A stretch of DNA of 47,500 nucleotides from Nemertoderma westbladi (lineage: Eukaryota; Xenacoelomorpha; Nemertodermatida; Nemertodermatidae): assembly GCA_032718475.1 (NCBI GenBank), contig JAUCBJ010009002.1, positions 1-47,500 of the forward strand. The letters run 5' to 3'. Made by a program: the position numbers and the translations under genes. Shown piece after piece: positions 10,400 through 21,584 of this stretch; positions within the stretch are counted from its first letter, which is position 1, and the number at the start of each line of letters is the position of its first letter. Below the pieces are notes generated by a model, which was given only the letters and a program-made list of their open reading frames with translations, was not told where the DNA came from and did no database searches.

Positions 10400-10954
10400 T
10401 TGCTAAATATTATTTAGACAAAATTTTATTATATTAACCCCTTTTGTGATTGTTATGCCTTCCCTTTATTATCGACCATTTATTGCAACAACAATAATAT
10501 ATTATAAATAATTATTACAATTGCACCCAAATAAATAACACGGTATTAGTTCACTCTCACAAATCGCCAATCACCGGTAAATAATAAAAATGGGACCGGT
10601 AATTTATCTGTGTAGAATAATGCCGTGATAGATATTTTGTTTCACCGCTAGGTGGGGAGAATTATCAGGTTTAACTCTTTACAAGCAAGAATATCACCAA
10701 GAGTAATGAATTATCTCCTATTGGTTCAGAGATTAGTACAATCCAACAGTAATGAAGGTGAGGCTGGCTTAGGTAGTATACCACTATTAGGAAGGGGTAT
10801 GCTATGCTTTGATGTAACACAGCTAATCACCAATCAATTAATTGTATAAGCTGTTGCAGAGGCGAGCAAGCTGAGGTACAATGGCTATCACTGCAACGTG
10901 GCCTACCTAGCTACAGCTACTAAGGCAGAGAATGCAAGCCTATCTATCGGGTTG
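10400..10954. other. Non-coding stretch upstream of the ORF1-like copies
   Basis: AT-rich, no recognised gene. On the minus strand it would be the 5' untranslated or promoter region of the ORF1-like duplicate. No convincing LTR ends were found here. Confidence 0.4.
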
Positions 10955-11150
10955 TCCGGGTTACTCGGTGAGAGGACTGGTCAGGTGATTGATATTACTT
11001 GTAAAACGACAAATAATTCCACCCAAGAAATATATTGGTTTTTTGAAATATTACGCTGACAGAGGTCCAAGTTGTAAATAATGGATCTAAGGTGGCAATA
11101 ATGAGCTGAAATGTTAAGTAGCTCGATTATATGTATGTATATCGGTTAAA
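10955..11150. repeat. About 200-bp duplicated spacer, copy 2
   Basis: Partner of the spacer at 9430-9635, same orientation, with scattered substitutions. It sits upstream (minus strand) of the broken ORF1-like copy. Confidence 0.8.
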
Positions 11151-11592
11151 TGTTCCTTTTAGGTTTATTATGGAATAATAATATCGGAATAAATAACCGC
11201 ACAACATATAAAATAATGTAAAACATTACTTATACCTAAAGTACCTACGTTACAAGTGGTGGTGCAAACTTTGAGTTTACTTTAATGTAGTACACTAAAA
11301 AAACAAAATTGGCAGAACAATAAGACTGTGGGAATTTACCGGGGGGTATATAAAATGTTTCGAGCGTTTAGGACGTCGAAACCAGGCAAGAGACAGGATT
11401 GAAGAATGTTTATTATTGGAGGGGGAATAGGACAATGTTTATTACTGGAGGGGGAATAGGACAATGTTTATTACTGTTAGCGCTTTTAGTAAAATATGTT
11501 CTTTCAATCTCAATTTCATATATTCTGACTCTTTTGTTACTTGCGCCGGGATCCTATGCATTTAGGGCCTTTGGACACTGGTCTGATACAAT

Positions 11593-12372
11593 AAACGGGA
11601 TTGCGCTAGTGTACCTGTCAACAAGGACCGCTCACAGTATCGATTAATTCCCCTTCCGGAGCCTTTAAAGATTGATGGTAGCAAGCCGGAAGAATATCTA
11701 CAGTTCCGGAGGATGTACAGCAACGAGATTTTGATGAAGAATCTCACACAGGCGGAGTGCCTTAAATACCTACAAGTCTATACAGGGGGGCCAGCTTACG
11801 ACATCGTGAGGCAATACCAAGGTATTGAAGGAGGATTCACAACCGCATGGAGGGCCCTGGACAGGGAATTTGGCCATCCTGTGAAGATTATCCGACAAAC
11901 CTTAAGGGGAATAACATCAGGCGGACTCGCAGATAACCCCGTTAGCATCAAGACTTTCGCTAACAAAGTAGAGAAAGCGCTAATAGTGTTAAAGACTCTA
12001 CATGCATCATACGAACTCAATGCATCGAACAACATCACCACAATAGCGCAGGCACTACCGATTTGGCTAAGAAACAAATGGAGAAAGATCGCTTTCTCCA
12101 CTCGAGAAAGGAAAGGTGCGGAGCCAGGGTTGGAGGAGATGTCAAACTTCCTGAACTACGAGGCGGAGCTAATAATGGATCCAGTCTATAGTGAGGATAG
12201 TCTAGGCAAGGCACCGAAAACGGAATACAGCCGACCTAAACCCAAACATAGTGCGGCGAATGCACTTCCGAAGGTGAGGCAGTCGCTAGCGTATGCGGGC
12301 ACACAGGGGACTTCAAGTCCACAGAGAGCTGGGAGTAGAGCCACAACCGTGGCAGGGACAGAAACAAAGTAA
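11593..12372 (+). pseudogene. BEL/Pao retrotransposon gag
   Basis: Gag coats the element RNA in cytoplasmic particles. The frame is open from a TGA ending just before 11593; its first ATG (11713) is internal to the conserved start. The conserved opening PLPEPLKIDGSKPEEYLQF, then the YLQVYTGGPAYDIVRQYQG and WRALDREFGHPVKI blocks, match the Pao/BEL gag domain (DUF1759 type). A typical bulk of helices follows to the stop at 12370-12372. The zinc-knuckle part is in another frame downstream, so a frameshift separates gag from nucleocapsid. Part of a decayed element that reaches to about 16.4 kb. Confidence 0.8.
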
Positions 12373-12464
12373 CAACACAAACAAATACAAACCCAATACC
12401 CAAAGTAGGCCAAGTCCAAGTAACCAAAACACTAAACCGCCAGATATGAATCTAAGCGCAATAC

Positions 12465-12683
12465 GTGAAGCGCTATAACCCCGAATACAAATGCCAACTA
12501 CATAGGTTCGGTACACATAAGACCATGAACTGTAAACATTGGCAGGCGTTGCTTAAACAAGACCGGATAGCCTACACGGGTAAGAATGGACTATGTCATC
12601 AATGCGCGGTAGGAGGACACAGGAAGGATGAGTGCAAGGAACCGCCGATAAAATATAACGAGACTGATGGGACTGGAGGCTAG
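12465..12683 (+). pseudogene. BEL/Pao nucleocapsid zinc-knuckle segment
   Basis: This short frame has CQLHRFGTHKTMNC (C-x2-H-x5-H-x4-C) and CHQCAVGGHRKDEC (a C-x2-C-x4-H-x4-C zinc knuckle), the pair usual at the end of BEL/Pao gag for RNA binding. It is in a different frame from gag (11593-12372) and ends at a TAG near 12681. The protease continues directly beyond in the same phase. Confidence 0.8.
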
Positions 12684-12872
12684 ACGATGGCGACAAGCAC
12701 CATGGGAGCAAGAAGGAAGAGAACAGTACTACTCGGAGTAGTACCAGTGAGGATAATAGGAGAGAACGGGCTATCGGTTACGACACTAATGTTGGTCGAT
12801 AGTGGAGCAGCATTAACAGCTAACGGAAAGTTGGGTGGGCGAGAAAATGGGGTTACAAACAAGGCCAAGTAA
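12684..12872 (+). pseudogene. BEL/Pao aspartic protease fragment
   Basis: The frame follows the TAG of the zinc-knuckle segment without a change of phase. It contains LMLVDSGAAL, with the D-S-G catalytic triad of retroelement aspartic proteases, preceded by the hydrophobic strand LLGVVPVRI. It stops after about 60 residues, before the rest of the protease fold. No BEL reverse transcriptase or integrase was recognised downstream, so the element is deleted or badly decayed here. Confidence 0.65.
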
Positions 12873-13284
12873 AATGGCGGTAACCACAATCTCCAGCAAA
12901 AACGCGGTCATGAAAATGAGGACAGGACGGTGTAGAATCGAAGCAATGACACCATAGTGAGGATTAGGAGGGGTATACATTACGTATGTCTGAAGGGTAC
13001 AATGTGCCAACGTATGTAATAAATACCAGCACAAGCCGGGTCAATGGGACTAATAATTATACGTAATGCATACAATAGTGGGCATTGAGGGCGCCACGTG
13101 AGGAGTTGAGGGGGATTTGCAGGCGTGGTAGGATAGACTGTGTAGGCCGCACGAACTAGACTACTGTAGCGCACAGCCCATAGTGCAGAGTTAGAACATT
13201 GCTACAGAGCCAGAAGGTTGTCTGGTAGAAAGCTAGTACAAGAAAAAAAAATTGTAGCAGTCTTCTCTGTAGACAAGTAGTGAT
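12873..13284. other. Decayed BEL/Pao interior, no readable gene
   Basis: Codon-like GC content continues from the protease but every frame has frequent stops. Presumed residue of the element up to the LINE insertion. Confidence 0.4.
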
Positions 13285-14565
13285 GAATTACTTACGTAGT
13301 AATTGGATTCAAAGCTAAATTGGGAACTGAAACGTGCATATATGCCTTGAAAGAGGTAATTAATTATTATCTGACTAAGAATAGTCCAGTATTTGTATGC
13401 ATGTTAGATGCGAGCAAAGCATTTGACAGAATTAATCACTTTGGTCTCTTTCGTAAACTTTTAGATAGGGGGATTCCTGTGTACATAGTTAGGCTTCTTA
13501 TTTTCTGGTATAGAGAGCATTACATGTACGTTAGGTGGGCGGGGCATAAATCTGGTAAATTTTTGGTTACAAATGGTACGAAACAGGGTGGGGTCCTTTC
13601 CCCGATTCTATTCAATGTATATATGGACGGTTTAAGTAGGGCACTTAATGAGACTGGGGTAGGGTGTCTAATAGGGGGTACAAGGGTGAATCATTTAGGA
13701 TATGCCGACGACTTGTGTCTTGTATCGAATAGTTTATTTGGGTTACAACGATTAATTAACGTAGCTGAACGATTTGCATTTTTTAATTCTATATTATTTA
13801 ATATGAAGAAAACAAAATGTTTATATTTCGTTCCCAGGAGCTCAGGTCATTGTATTTTTGGTGATGTATATCTATATGGTATTAAAATTGATGTAGTTGA
13901 AAAATTCAATTATTTAGGGCATATAATTCATAGCAGTGCAGATGATGATTTTGACATAAAGAGGCAAACACAGTGCCTGTACGCCAGAGGTAATCTATTA
14001 GCTAGGAAATTTGGTGCTTGTAGTAATAAAGTAAAGCTAACACTGTTTAGAGCATTCTGTTCAACAGTTTATTGTAATGCTTTATTGGCTAAACGAAATT
14101 ATTCAGGAATTGTGCATAATAAACTCAGAATAGCGTATAACAATTGTTTTAGGTTACTTTTTCATATTCCGAGAGTAACAAACGGTGAACCAACTAGTAT
14201 TAGCAGCGCATTCGGGCAATTTAATGTTAAAATGATGGTTCATATTAGATACATGTTGATAAGACTGATAACAAAATATTGAGTACAATTACTAATGTAT
14301 GCCGTCTGCACAGTACATCCAGAATAAGGGAAATGTGTGACCCTATGACTTGGGTTTAAGTTGTAATTTTTTATCATTTTTGGTCATATTTTTCGGTTAT
14401 CTGTTTTGTTTCGTGTATTTTTACTATATTGTTTTATAACCAACCTTATTGTGCTTTACGTTGTTAGCCTGACTGTGTATATTCTGTTTGTTTGTATATG
14501 TATTAGTACAGTATTTTTGTGGGCCAACTGGGCCTGAAATAAAGCCAATAATAATAATAATAAAT
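13285..14565 (+). mobile_element. 5'-truncated CR1/L2-like LINE (reverse transcriptase)
   Basis: The open frame 13285-14282 begins inside the reverse transcriptase and lacks the endonuclease. Motifs in order are LDASKAFDRINH, NGTKQGGVLSPILF and HLGYADDLCL (catalytic ADD), then the thumb and C-terminal region to the stop at 14280-14282. A roughly 260-bp 3' untranslated region follows, ending in AATAAAGCC and an (AAT)n tail at about 14540-14562. Such a microsatellite tail is usual for CR1/L2/Rex1-type LINEs. It reads like a truncated copy inserted into the BEL/Pao element. No clear target duplication was found. Confidence 0.8.
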
Positions 14566-15953
14566 TGAGTAGTAGATAGAGTAATAGCACGTCAGTTGAG
14601 GTTGGGGAGTGAACATAGCACTGAAGAATCAGGGGTAAATTGGCACATAGAGGGGAATAGTCGTACGAAACACTGGCAGAACGCAGATAGGAGGTAGGCC
14701 ATCACTGATTTAAACTAATTAAGACCATACTTAGTTATCTCTTGCCCTACTGAGCCTTTTTAAGGCACCACCAGTCTGGTGAGAGAGGAGAATCATGATG
14801 GCGGAGAAACTATGAAGGAGTTTATCATATTCCGTGGAGAGGGGCGGATATATGGTCCCGGATGACATGGAGACAGTAAAGGATGATGGTGGGACAAGAA
14901 AGGGGTCAGGAGGGTCGAGTAGAACTATATTGCTGCATTTAGTGGTGTTGAACGGAGATATTTTTCTGTTTGACCTAGCGACCTATGGTAAGAAGACCCG
15001 GCCAAACCTGAACCGCCTACTGGATGCGATGCAGAATCTGGTAAGGTCAAAGACTATGATCGAGATTGGATCGGCGATATGAGGCAACGCGGAGAGAATA
15101 ATTGGACCAGGCACCCCGAATCTTCTGGACATACAGGTAGTCTACATGGCTATGACGAAACCTGATGGATTAGGATTGGTGGATAACACGGGACAATACG
15201 GAGCCGTGGCGATGGGTCAGTTGATGGGACTCACGTGCCACAAGCCGATGGAGTGGAACAAGTTCCGAGAGGAATACGGTGCGGGACTTGCGGATTCACT
15301 CAAGTTGGGGCGAGACGGGGAGAGACGAGTCATATCACTTCCGAAAGGGGGTTTAAGACACGTCGTCTAGACGAATATATAATATATAATATACGCACTA
15401 TATAGTCAATTACAACCTTTTTTTTCCAATTAGCTACTGGGACTGGGGACTAATTGACTAGAACAGGAGGACGAGACACTAGACAGATCCCATTTCTCAA
15501 ATGCGGCCACACTAATGAGAATGTGGGAGCCCGACACGAGCGTAAGGAGAGTGAGAGCAAAGGGGGTTGACTATTGGGGAAGTATGGAAGGGGAGGTACG
15601 AGAGTTAAGGGGGAAACTAAAGAGTGCGAGGCTTGAGTGTGGGTAGCGAGTGGAGAGGAGGATGAGTCCTAAGGGACTAGTGAGAGAGGAAGGGACAACA
15701 AAGTCCAGGTGTGAAAATTGTGTGAGGAGCAAGGGCGATCGTCTAAAACAGAGACGCCAGATGCCTTGGTACAGTCTAGATCGCAGATGTACCAAGGATG
15801 GGTAGTGATAACAGACCCATGGGGGCCGGCCTGGAAAGCCGACCCCGAGAAGACAATTCCACCCCACATCCAATATTAGATTGGATTCCAGTGGAATTGA
15901 AGCGCACTTAAGGTTGATGTTATCTTCTCACCGGGAAGATAGCATGGGGGGAG
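14566..15953 (+). other. Presumed 3' interior of the BEL/Pao element
   Basis: Several short plus-strand frames (14834-15082, 15146-15370) have GC-rich coding-like composition but match no family I know. The stretch ends in a purine-rich tract (GCATGGGGGGAG, 15941-15953), which fits a polypurine tract just before the candidate LTR. Either decayed pol or an extra ORF; undecided. Confidence 0.35.
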
Positions 15954-16440
15954 TGTAAGCGGATTCAATTCTATGCACTACCCAGCGGAAAATGGGCAAA
16001 GTGGCATTTTTCCAATTATAGTTGGGAAGGTGACATGACCAATAATAATGTCACCTAATAACCAATTTAGGCGATACACATCGCCAGCCACAAAGAAAGT
16101 TGAGAGGTCATACACGATCTCAAAGGGACAAAGAGGCTAGCAGGGCTAGCACGTGGGGATAGTGGCAGCAGGGAGTGGCAAGATGGAGATTAATCGGGTT
16201 AGCCAATGATGGGAAGGGAAAACAGGTGATTGGAATGCATCTATTGGCCAGGCCACTCAATACAGTAGCAGTGATTAATATGTGTTAATAATATATAACC
16301 GTTGTACTTGTGCATTATGATTCAGTTGGTATCTGTAGAGTTGTGAGACCGGAACGGTTTTAAACCGTCGTCATTACCGTGCTATTATATTCTGACTGTG
16401 CTATTATTATGTTCTGTGATTATTACAACTGACACTAAAC
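15954..16440 (+). repeat. Candidate 3' LTR of the BEL/Pao element
   Basis: It begins TGTAAGCGG immediately after the polypurine tract. It contains a TATA-like AATATATAACC near 16287-16298. A possible end is ATTACA near 16420-16430, but the end is not fixed. No second copy (5' LTR) was seen upstream of gag, so the call rests on position and termini only. Confidence 0.4.
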
Positions 16441-16477
16441 GGATTCCCACGGCCTTCGGCCTCAGTATCCAGACCAC

Positions 16478-16750
16478 AACCTCTCAGCAGCCTCACAACC
16501 TCTCACCTGCAACCGCATCACAACCTCTCACAACCTCTCAGGACGCGGCGACGTGTATAATACCAAGACAACACACCGGTCGGGGTTTAGCAACCAACTC
16601 CTAAATCCCATCACAGTCTTGGCTAGGATTCTTCCCCCGGGCTCCTTCCAGCCAGCTTCCTGTTGGCTAGGATTCTTCTCCCGGGCTCCTTCCAGCCAGC
16701 TTCCGGGCTCCTTCCAGCCAGCTTCCGGGCTCCTTCCTGCCAGATTCCTG
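16478..16750. repeat. Two short minisatellites
   Basis: CACAACCTCTCA recurs between 16478 and 16542. A roughly 20-bp unit containing GGGCTCCTTCCAGCCAGCTTCC recurs between about 16639 and 16745. No protein role is evident. Confidence 0.6.
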
Positions 16751-16860
16751 GCTTTCTAGTATGTAATTCAGCCTCCTTAGAAGACCTTTCGCCTTTGTTC
16801 AGTAAAAATTGTGCCGATATCATATTGAATATTAACTGCATATATTTAGAAGTTGTTCTC

Positions 16861-17160
16861 AAAGGATGGATGCTAGAGCATCTGGATAACTTCTGTTACA
16901 TGGGATCATGTATCCGGAAGTCCGGTGAAGACCTTCGAATACTTAAGGGAAAGGCATGGGTAGTCTTGAATAGGCTTTCCAGGATATGAAAGTCACATAG
17001 AATTCATCGGAAACCTAAGTTCCGATTATTCAGAGCAGGAGTAGTTCCAGTACTCCTCTATGGGAGTCCATGCTGGGCTCTACAGCGGTGTCACCAAATC
17101 TCCGGATGGCACATTCACAAGAATGCTACGTCGGGTTCATTGTGTCAAGTACAATGCATT
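16861..17160 (+). pseudogene. LINE reverse transcriptase fragment, same family as 39010-40551
   Basis: Reads MLEHLDNFCYMGSCIRKSG, then KGKAWVVLNRLSRI, a TGA, and RLFRAGVVPVLLYGSPCWAL. It is collinear with the C-terminal part of the LINE protein at 39-40.6 kb. Stops and frameshifts show it is dead. The A/T tail region near 17270-17330 ends in (TTA)n. Confidence 0.8.
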
Positions 17161-19399
17161 TGTCGATAAGCCGTAGAATATTAAAGAAAGCGCGGATCAT
17201 ACTTTAACAAACGTAAGGGAGACAGACAGAGAGCTATACTGTAAAAAGTAATGGTAAGACAACGCAACTAACCTTCGCCTGTCAAAATATCAATAAACAT
17301 CCCCTTTCCTGTTATTATTATTATTATTATAAATATCACATGACATACTGATATAACAAACTTTTCACACACTGGATTTTTATTCAAAAAATAAACTACT
17401 ACTGTTCTGTATAGTTATGGATCGGTATCGAGAACTATTGTTGTTGTAGCTAATACACAAGCAGCATACAATACTGATGTAAACAAAACACTGTGGTGTG
17501 CAGTCAATCACAATATTTACACTGATATTAAAGCCATTATTTAGTCTACCACACTACCCCTACGTGAGATAAATTTACGTTAAGTATCAACACAAAATGA
17601 TTATAAACAACTAATTTCCCGTGAACAAGTTTAACCTCCAGCGGCAGACTGGGCTAAGCCCCCACAATAGTTACAATGATCTCGTGGTCTTTTGTTCGAC
17701 TGAAACCAGAGCCAATAGGAAAACATACCGCAGCTGCCTCTTTAATCAACCGTAATCTCAATATTGAATCCTAAATCTTCCATGGATTTAACTTTCGTTG
17801 GTCACAGCTTTGGAAAGTCAGCAATGACGTCCAGGTGGGATCGAACTGGTGATGGATATTTAGGCCTACAGTACATAGGCCTTCAGTAGGTAAATACAGT
17901 TAGGGTAACATGAACGCATACGCGCATCTGAAGAAAAGGTTTTTCAGCGATTTCTGAACAATGTTTGTAATATATTTCTTGATCACTTCCCAAATGATAA
18001 AATTGATTGGTTTGATATGATAGGTAAGGTTTATATAAAATATATTAAAATGTGTTTCTATAATTATTATATTGTGGTTGCTAAGGGTAGGTAATCGGGT
18101 GCGAACCTCAAACTTTAATGGCCCGTAATTGTTGGTACTTCACTCATTGGTAGGTGAGTGAAGGGGTCTATCACAATATTTATTCAAGTAATTTCGTGCC
18201 AGTATTATCAAAACTGTCAATCATTGAGCACGAATTAATTTACCATGTTTGGCACATTCCAGAATATTTTATTGCAGTTAACAGATATTACAAAATAATG
18301 ATGACCAGACCACACATGACCGAAAATTTGAGTTATGAATGATTACCAGTCGATAAATTGTTTGTGAACAAAATCATTTCAGATATTTTAATAGACCTTT
18401 ATGGCCTATATTTACCTACAAAATCTTAAGATCAGAGACATTCGTGGTCTATAATTTTAACCGTAGTTTGAACCCGGTTTCCTAGGCAACAACAACAATA
18501 AAATTTTAGAAACACATTTCAGTATATTTATACGAATTTTTACCTCAGTTTTACCTATCTTACCAAGAATATATCAAATTAGCATTTATAAGTACATAGT
18601 ACAGAAAAAGTCTAGAATAACGTGCTACTGTCTGACTGTATCCTGCTCCTTTTCCTAAATTGATATTTAACATTTCGAGAAGGTATAATTCGGCGAAATG
18701 ATATTTGCATCTAAAAGTTATGGCGTGGGACGATCTAGTTGACCTCAATTTAACCAATCGCTAAGAAACCTACCGATCTCGTTAGGAGACCAGTAGCCTA
18801 CAGTATGTTGAATAATGTAATGAATACTAGACCTACTGTAAACTGAACTACAGTACATGACTACCGTACCGGTACTGATTTGGTGACTACTATAATATTA
18901 CCCCATTTTGTGCAGTAACCGTAATATATAGAAGTTCTGCTGTTTTGTGACTTCCAGACACAGAGGACTACTGGTATGGCTTATTTAAACTACAGTATGT
19001 AACTGAATCCATCATCTGTAACATTATAACACCTCTAATACCCACAGAAATAAACGAAAAGCTAGCTGAACGATTATCAAGATAGCTGCTTTATTATGGT
19101 GAGACACTGCACTCATCAGCTACTGGACTGTGAAAGGTAAGAATATCGAACCAACCACCATTGACTGGTTATTATTCGATAGTAATTTTCAGGACGTGCA
19201 GGACGTTTATCGCCCAGTTTAAAATGTTGTTGTAAATTAACGGTCAATATATTTCTCCCCGATGGCGTATCGTCAGGACCAAAATTGAATTCAACTACAT
19301 AAGACAGTAAGAGCAGTAAAGTATAGTTAAAACCGATGTAATGTGACCGGTACTGCAGTAAGGTATGGAAACTGCAGAATTTATAATTGTCCTCACCAA

Positions 19400-19812
19400 C
19401 TTTCTCGAGTCACACTCCCTCCTCAAATAACACCCCCATTACTAACACCTTATCTCCAACCTTAACTGTCTCCACCAACACCCCCCCCCCCCCCCCCCAC
19501 CCTCTCAATTAGCTCTCCCTTCTCAACCGACACACACTTACCAACTAACACCCCCCTTAAAAACACAAACAAACACTTATGTCTCAATCTACACCTTCTA
19601 AATAAACACCCCCTTCGCAACAAACACCTCCTCAAAACAAAATTCCCTCTTCACAAAAAATACAACAATCTTAAACAAGATTATCTTCGCAACCAATAAC
19701 ATAACCTCACATCAACAAACACCCCATCTTCAACCAACACCCCATCCTCAGCCAAAACAAACTTATCAACCTAGAACACTGTCAGAACCAACACCCCCTT
19801 CTCATCCCGCAC
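19400..19812. repeat. G-depleted CA/CT-rich tract with degenerate AACACCCCC repeats
   Basis: For about 400 bp the plus strand has almost no G. It is built from loosely repeated words such as CAACCAACACCCC and CTCCTCAAA, with a run of 18 C at 19481-19498. This is a diverged minisatellite with strong strand asymmetry. Confidence 0.7.
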
Positions 19813-20258
19813 CTGTACTGGACTTTACTGTCACTGTAAGGGGTCTATCGTCATTTCGTCACCAGTCGTCTTTCAACATTGGAGCTTCCATCGCCTCTGA
19901 GGTGGATTAGTTAGACTGCCACTATAGGAAAGTAGTGAGGAGTCTCCTGCATCTTCCTTGGTTCTTATATTGGTAATGCAACACCATACCAAAGTGTCTC
20001 ACTGTAGACCTCTATCCATTGAAGTGTATCGCAGTTCCGTTAGCACTTACAGTATCTTCCGTTCTTTGTCCTGTCCTAACACACCTCTCCAACTGGGTTT
20101 CAGACTCTGTATGATAAAGAACCGCAGTAATCCAATGGACTACAGAGTTCTTACCAGTAGTTATGTCGGCGCTCATAGCTCATATCGGCGCACATAGCAG
20201 CACAATACTAACATGCTATTTTATGTATTTTTGTGCTTTTGCCTATTAATTTTGCAGT

Positions 20259-20320
20259 TAAACATAACATAAAGGATAACCCCTAAAGCTTTGCAGCGTA
20301 TTTCCAAGTGGGTCCATCAA
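20259..20320 (+). repeat. Dispersed repeat, copy 1
   Basis: About 60 bp (ACATAACATAA, GGATAACCCCTAAAGCTTTG, TATTTCCAAG) recurs almost unchanged at 25574-25630 in the same orientation. Probably part of a SINE or a LINE 3' end. Confidence 0.7.
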
Positions 20321-20464
20321 GTTAATTGGTTACCAATACAAACTAAATTAACTACTGTGTATAGAATAATTATATATAATTTAAACTAAATAAGATACAA
20401 TAAATACAAAATTGATCATTTCATTATTACTAATTATTGCACGTCATGCACCTATTTAATATTG

Positions 20465-20650
20465 AACTAAATTAAATAATTCTAAATACTTCTAAATTTT
20501 CTGAACTGAAGACTGAGTTTGTTTATATCTACAACTTGACCCCTATCTGATAAGTATGACCTGAACCAATTAATTGATACACATATAGATCTATATAAGC
20601 CACACCCATAAGATCTAATTTTCCTAGTAATATTTCGTGAAAGAAACGAA
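20465..20650 (-). pseudogene. LINE reverse transcriptase scrap (CR1/jockey-like)
   Basis: On the minus strand the peptide INWFRSYLSDRGQVVDIN matches the conserved block between the first catalytic aspartate and the GVPQGS motif of CR1/jockey-type reverse transcriptases. It is followed at once by stops, and the GVPQGS and ADD motifs are not present. Confidence 0.55.
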
Positions 20651-20699
20651 ATGTGTATTAAATGAAACGAATGAATGAATGCATTTTCTGTTAAACTAC

Positions 20700-21385
20700 G
20701 GGTACATAACATAGTCTGCTGTTGGAGTAACGAAATAGATGGAAGACTACCTGTATTACCTACAGGTAACAGCCAAGTGAGAGAAGCCTCCGGGTTGTCT
20801 CACTTGTTACGCATTTCATATTGCTGCCACATTCATTCACATTCGCTTTACTTTGCTTTAGCGACCGCAATAATTACAAACATATCTGCTAATCCTGTTT
20901 GCAGTTCAACCTTTCATCAAATAGAATTACAAATAGACCGTTAAATTTGCTACTTTTTATAATAAAACGACAATTCTGTTCCTTCATTGTTAAATTAAAT
21001 ATTATTGACACCGAGGTTCAAAGATGAGACTGTTGGAAATATGTAAATATATAGGGCTACCGTATAAGTAAAGGCCTGAGTACTGGCGACACAGGTAGCA
21101 CGAGTCGCGAAATGTATCATTGTAATTCATACAATAATATTATGTAAAGAGGTAAAAAAGTTACTTTTATTTATAACTTAAAATACTTATTTACTCGCTG
21201 TATTTAATGTGGGCAAATATCACTTCATATATAATTTGGTGATGATATTTACAATTTACATACAATCATTATTATTAGTGTTGGATATCATATTTTAAGC
21301 AATTCTGTGTAATGTCGGATAATTTTGCCATTGACACCTAGTGTATGCCAGTACTGTATGCGTGTCTAGATGCTAGACCTACAAC
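20700..21385. other. Non-coding stretch
   Basis: AT-rich; no recognised gene or repeat family. It ends where the 25-bp satellite starts. Confidence 0.4.
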
Positions 21386-21388
21386 ATA

Positions 21389-21582
21389 CCCGCTGCGGTA
21401 GGCCTACCATATACCCGCTGCGGTAGGCCTACCATATACCCGCTGCGGTAGGCCTACCATATATCCGCTGCGGTAGGCCTACCATATACCAGCTGCGGTA
21501 GGCCTACCATATACCAGCTGCGGTAGGCCTACCATACACCCGCTGCGGTAGGCCTACCATACAGTATACCCGCTGCGGGATC
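21389..21582. repeat. 25-bp satellite array, left part
   Basis: The unit CCGCTGCGGTAGGCCTACC plus ATATAC has starts of CGCTGCGG at 21391, 21416, 21441, 21466, 21491, 21516, 21541 and 21571. The unit contains the perfect palindrome GGTAGGCCTACC. The array continues at 22763-23043 after an inserted element. Confidence 0.95.
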
Positions 21583-21584
21583 TA

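Larger units (their letters stand above)
17161..20464. other. Long non-coding stretch
   Basis: No convincing gene. Contents: a (TTA)n microsatellite at about 17312-17330; a minus-strand tRNA B-box-like word (TTCGATCCCACC at about 17834-17846) without a matching A box; many TACAGTA words; and the G-poor tract listed separately. Short open frames (e.g. 18154-18342) have no recognisable product. Confidence 0.5.

Noticed and set aside
10955-11560. 5' LTR of the BEL/Pao element
   Set aside because: No sequence matching the candidate 3' LTR (15954-16440) was found upstream of gag beyond a short ATATTCTGACT word.
15571-15873. Minus-strand 100-codon frame
   Set aside because: No domain, and it lies in the decayed plus-strand element interior.
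17640-17860. tRNA gene or tRNA-derived SINE on the minus strand
   Set aside because: A B-box-like TTCGATCCCACC is present, but no A box at the right distance and no cloverleaf could be drawn.
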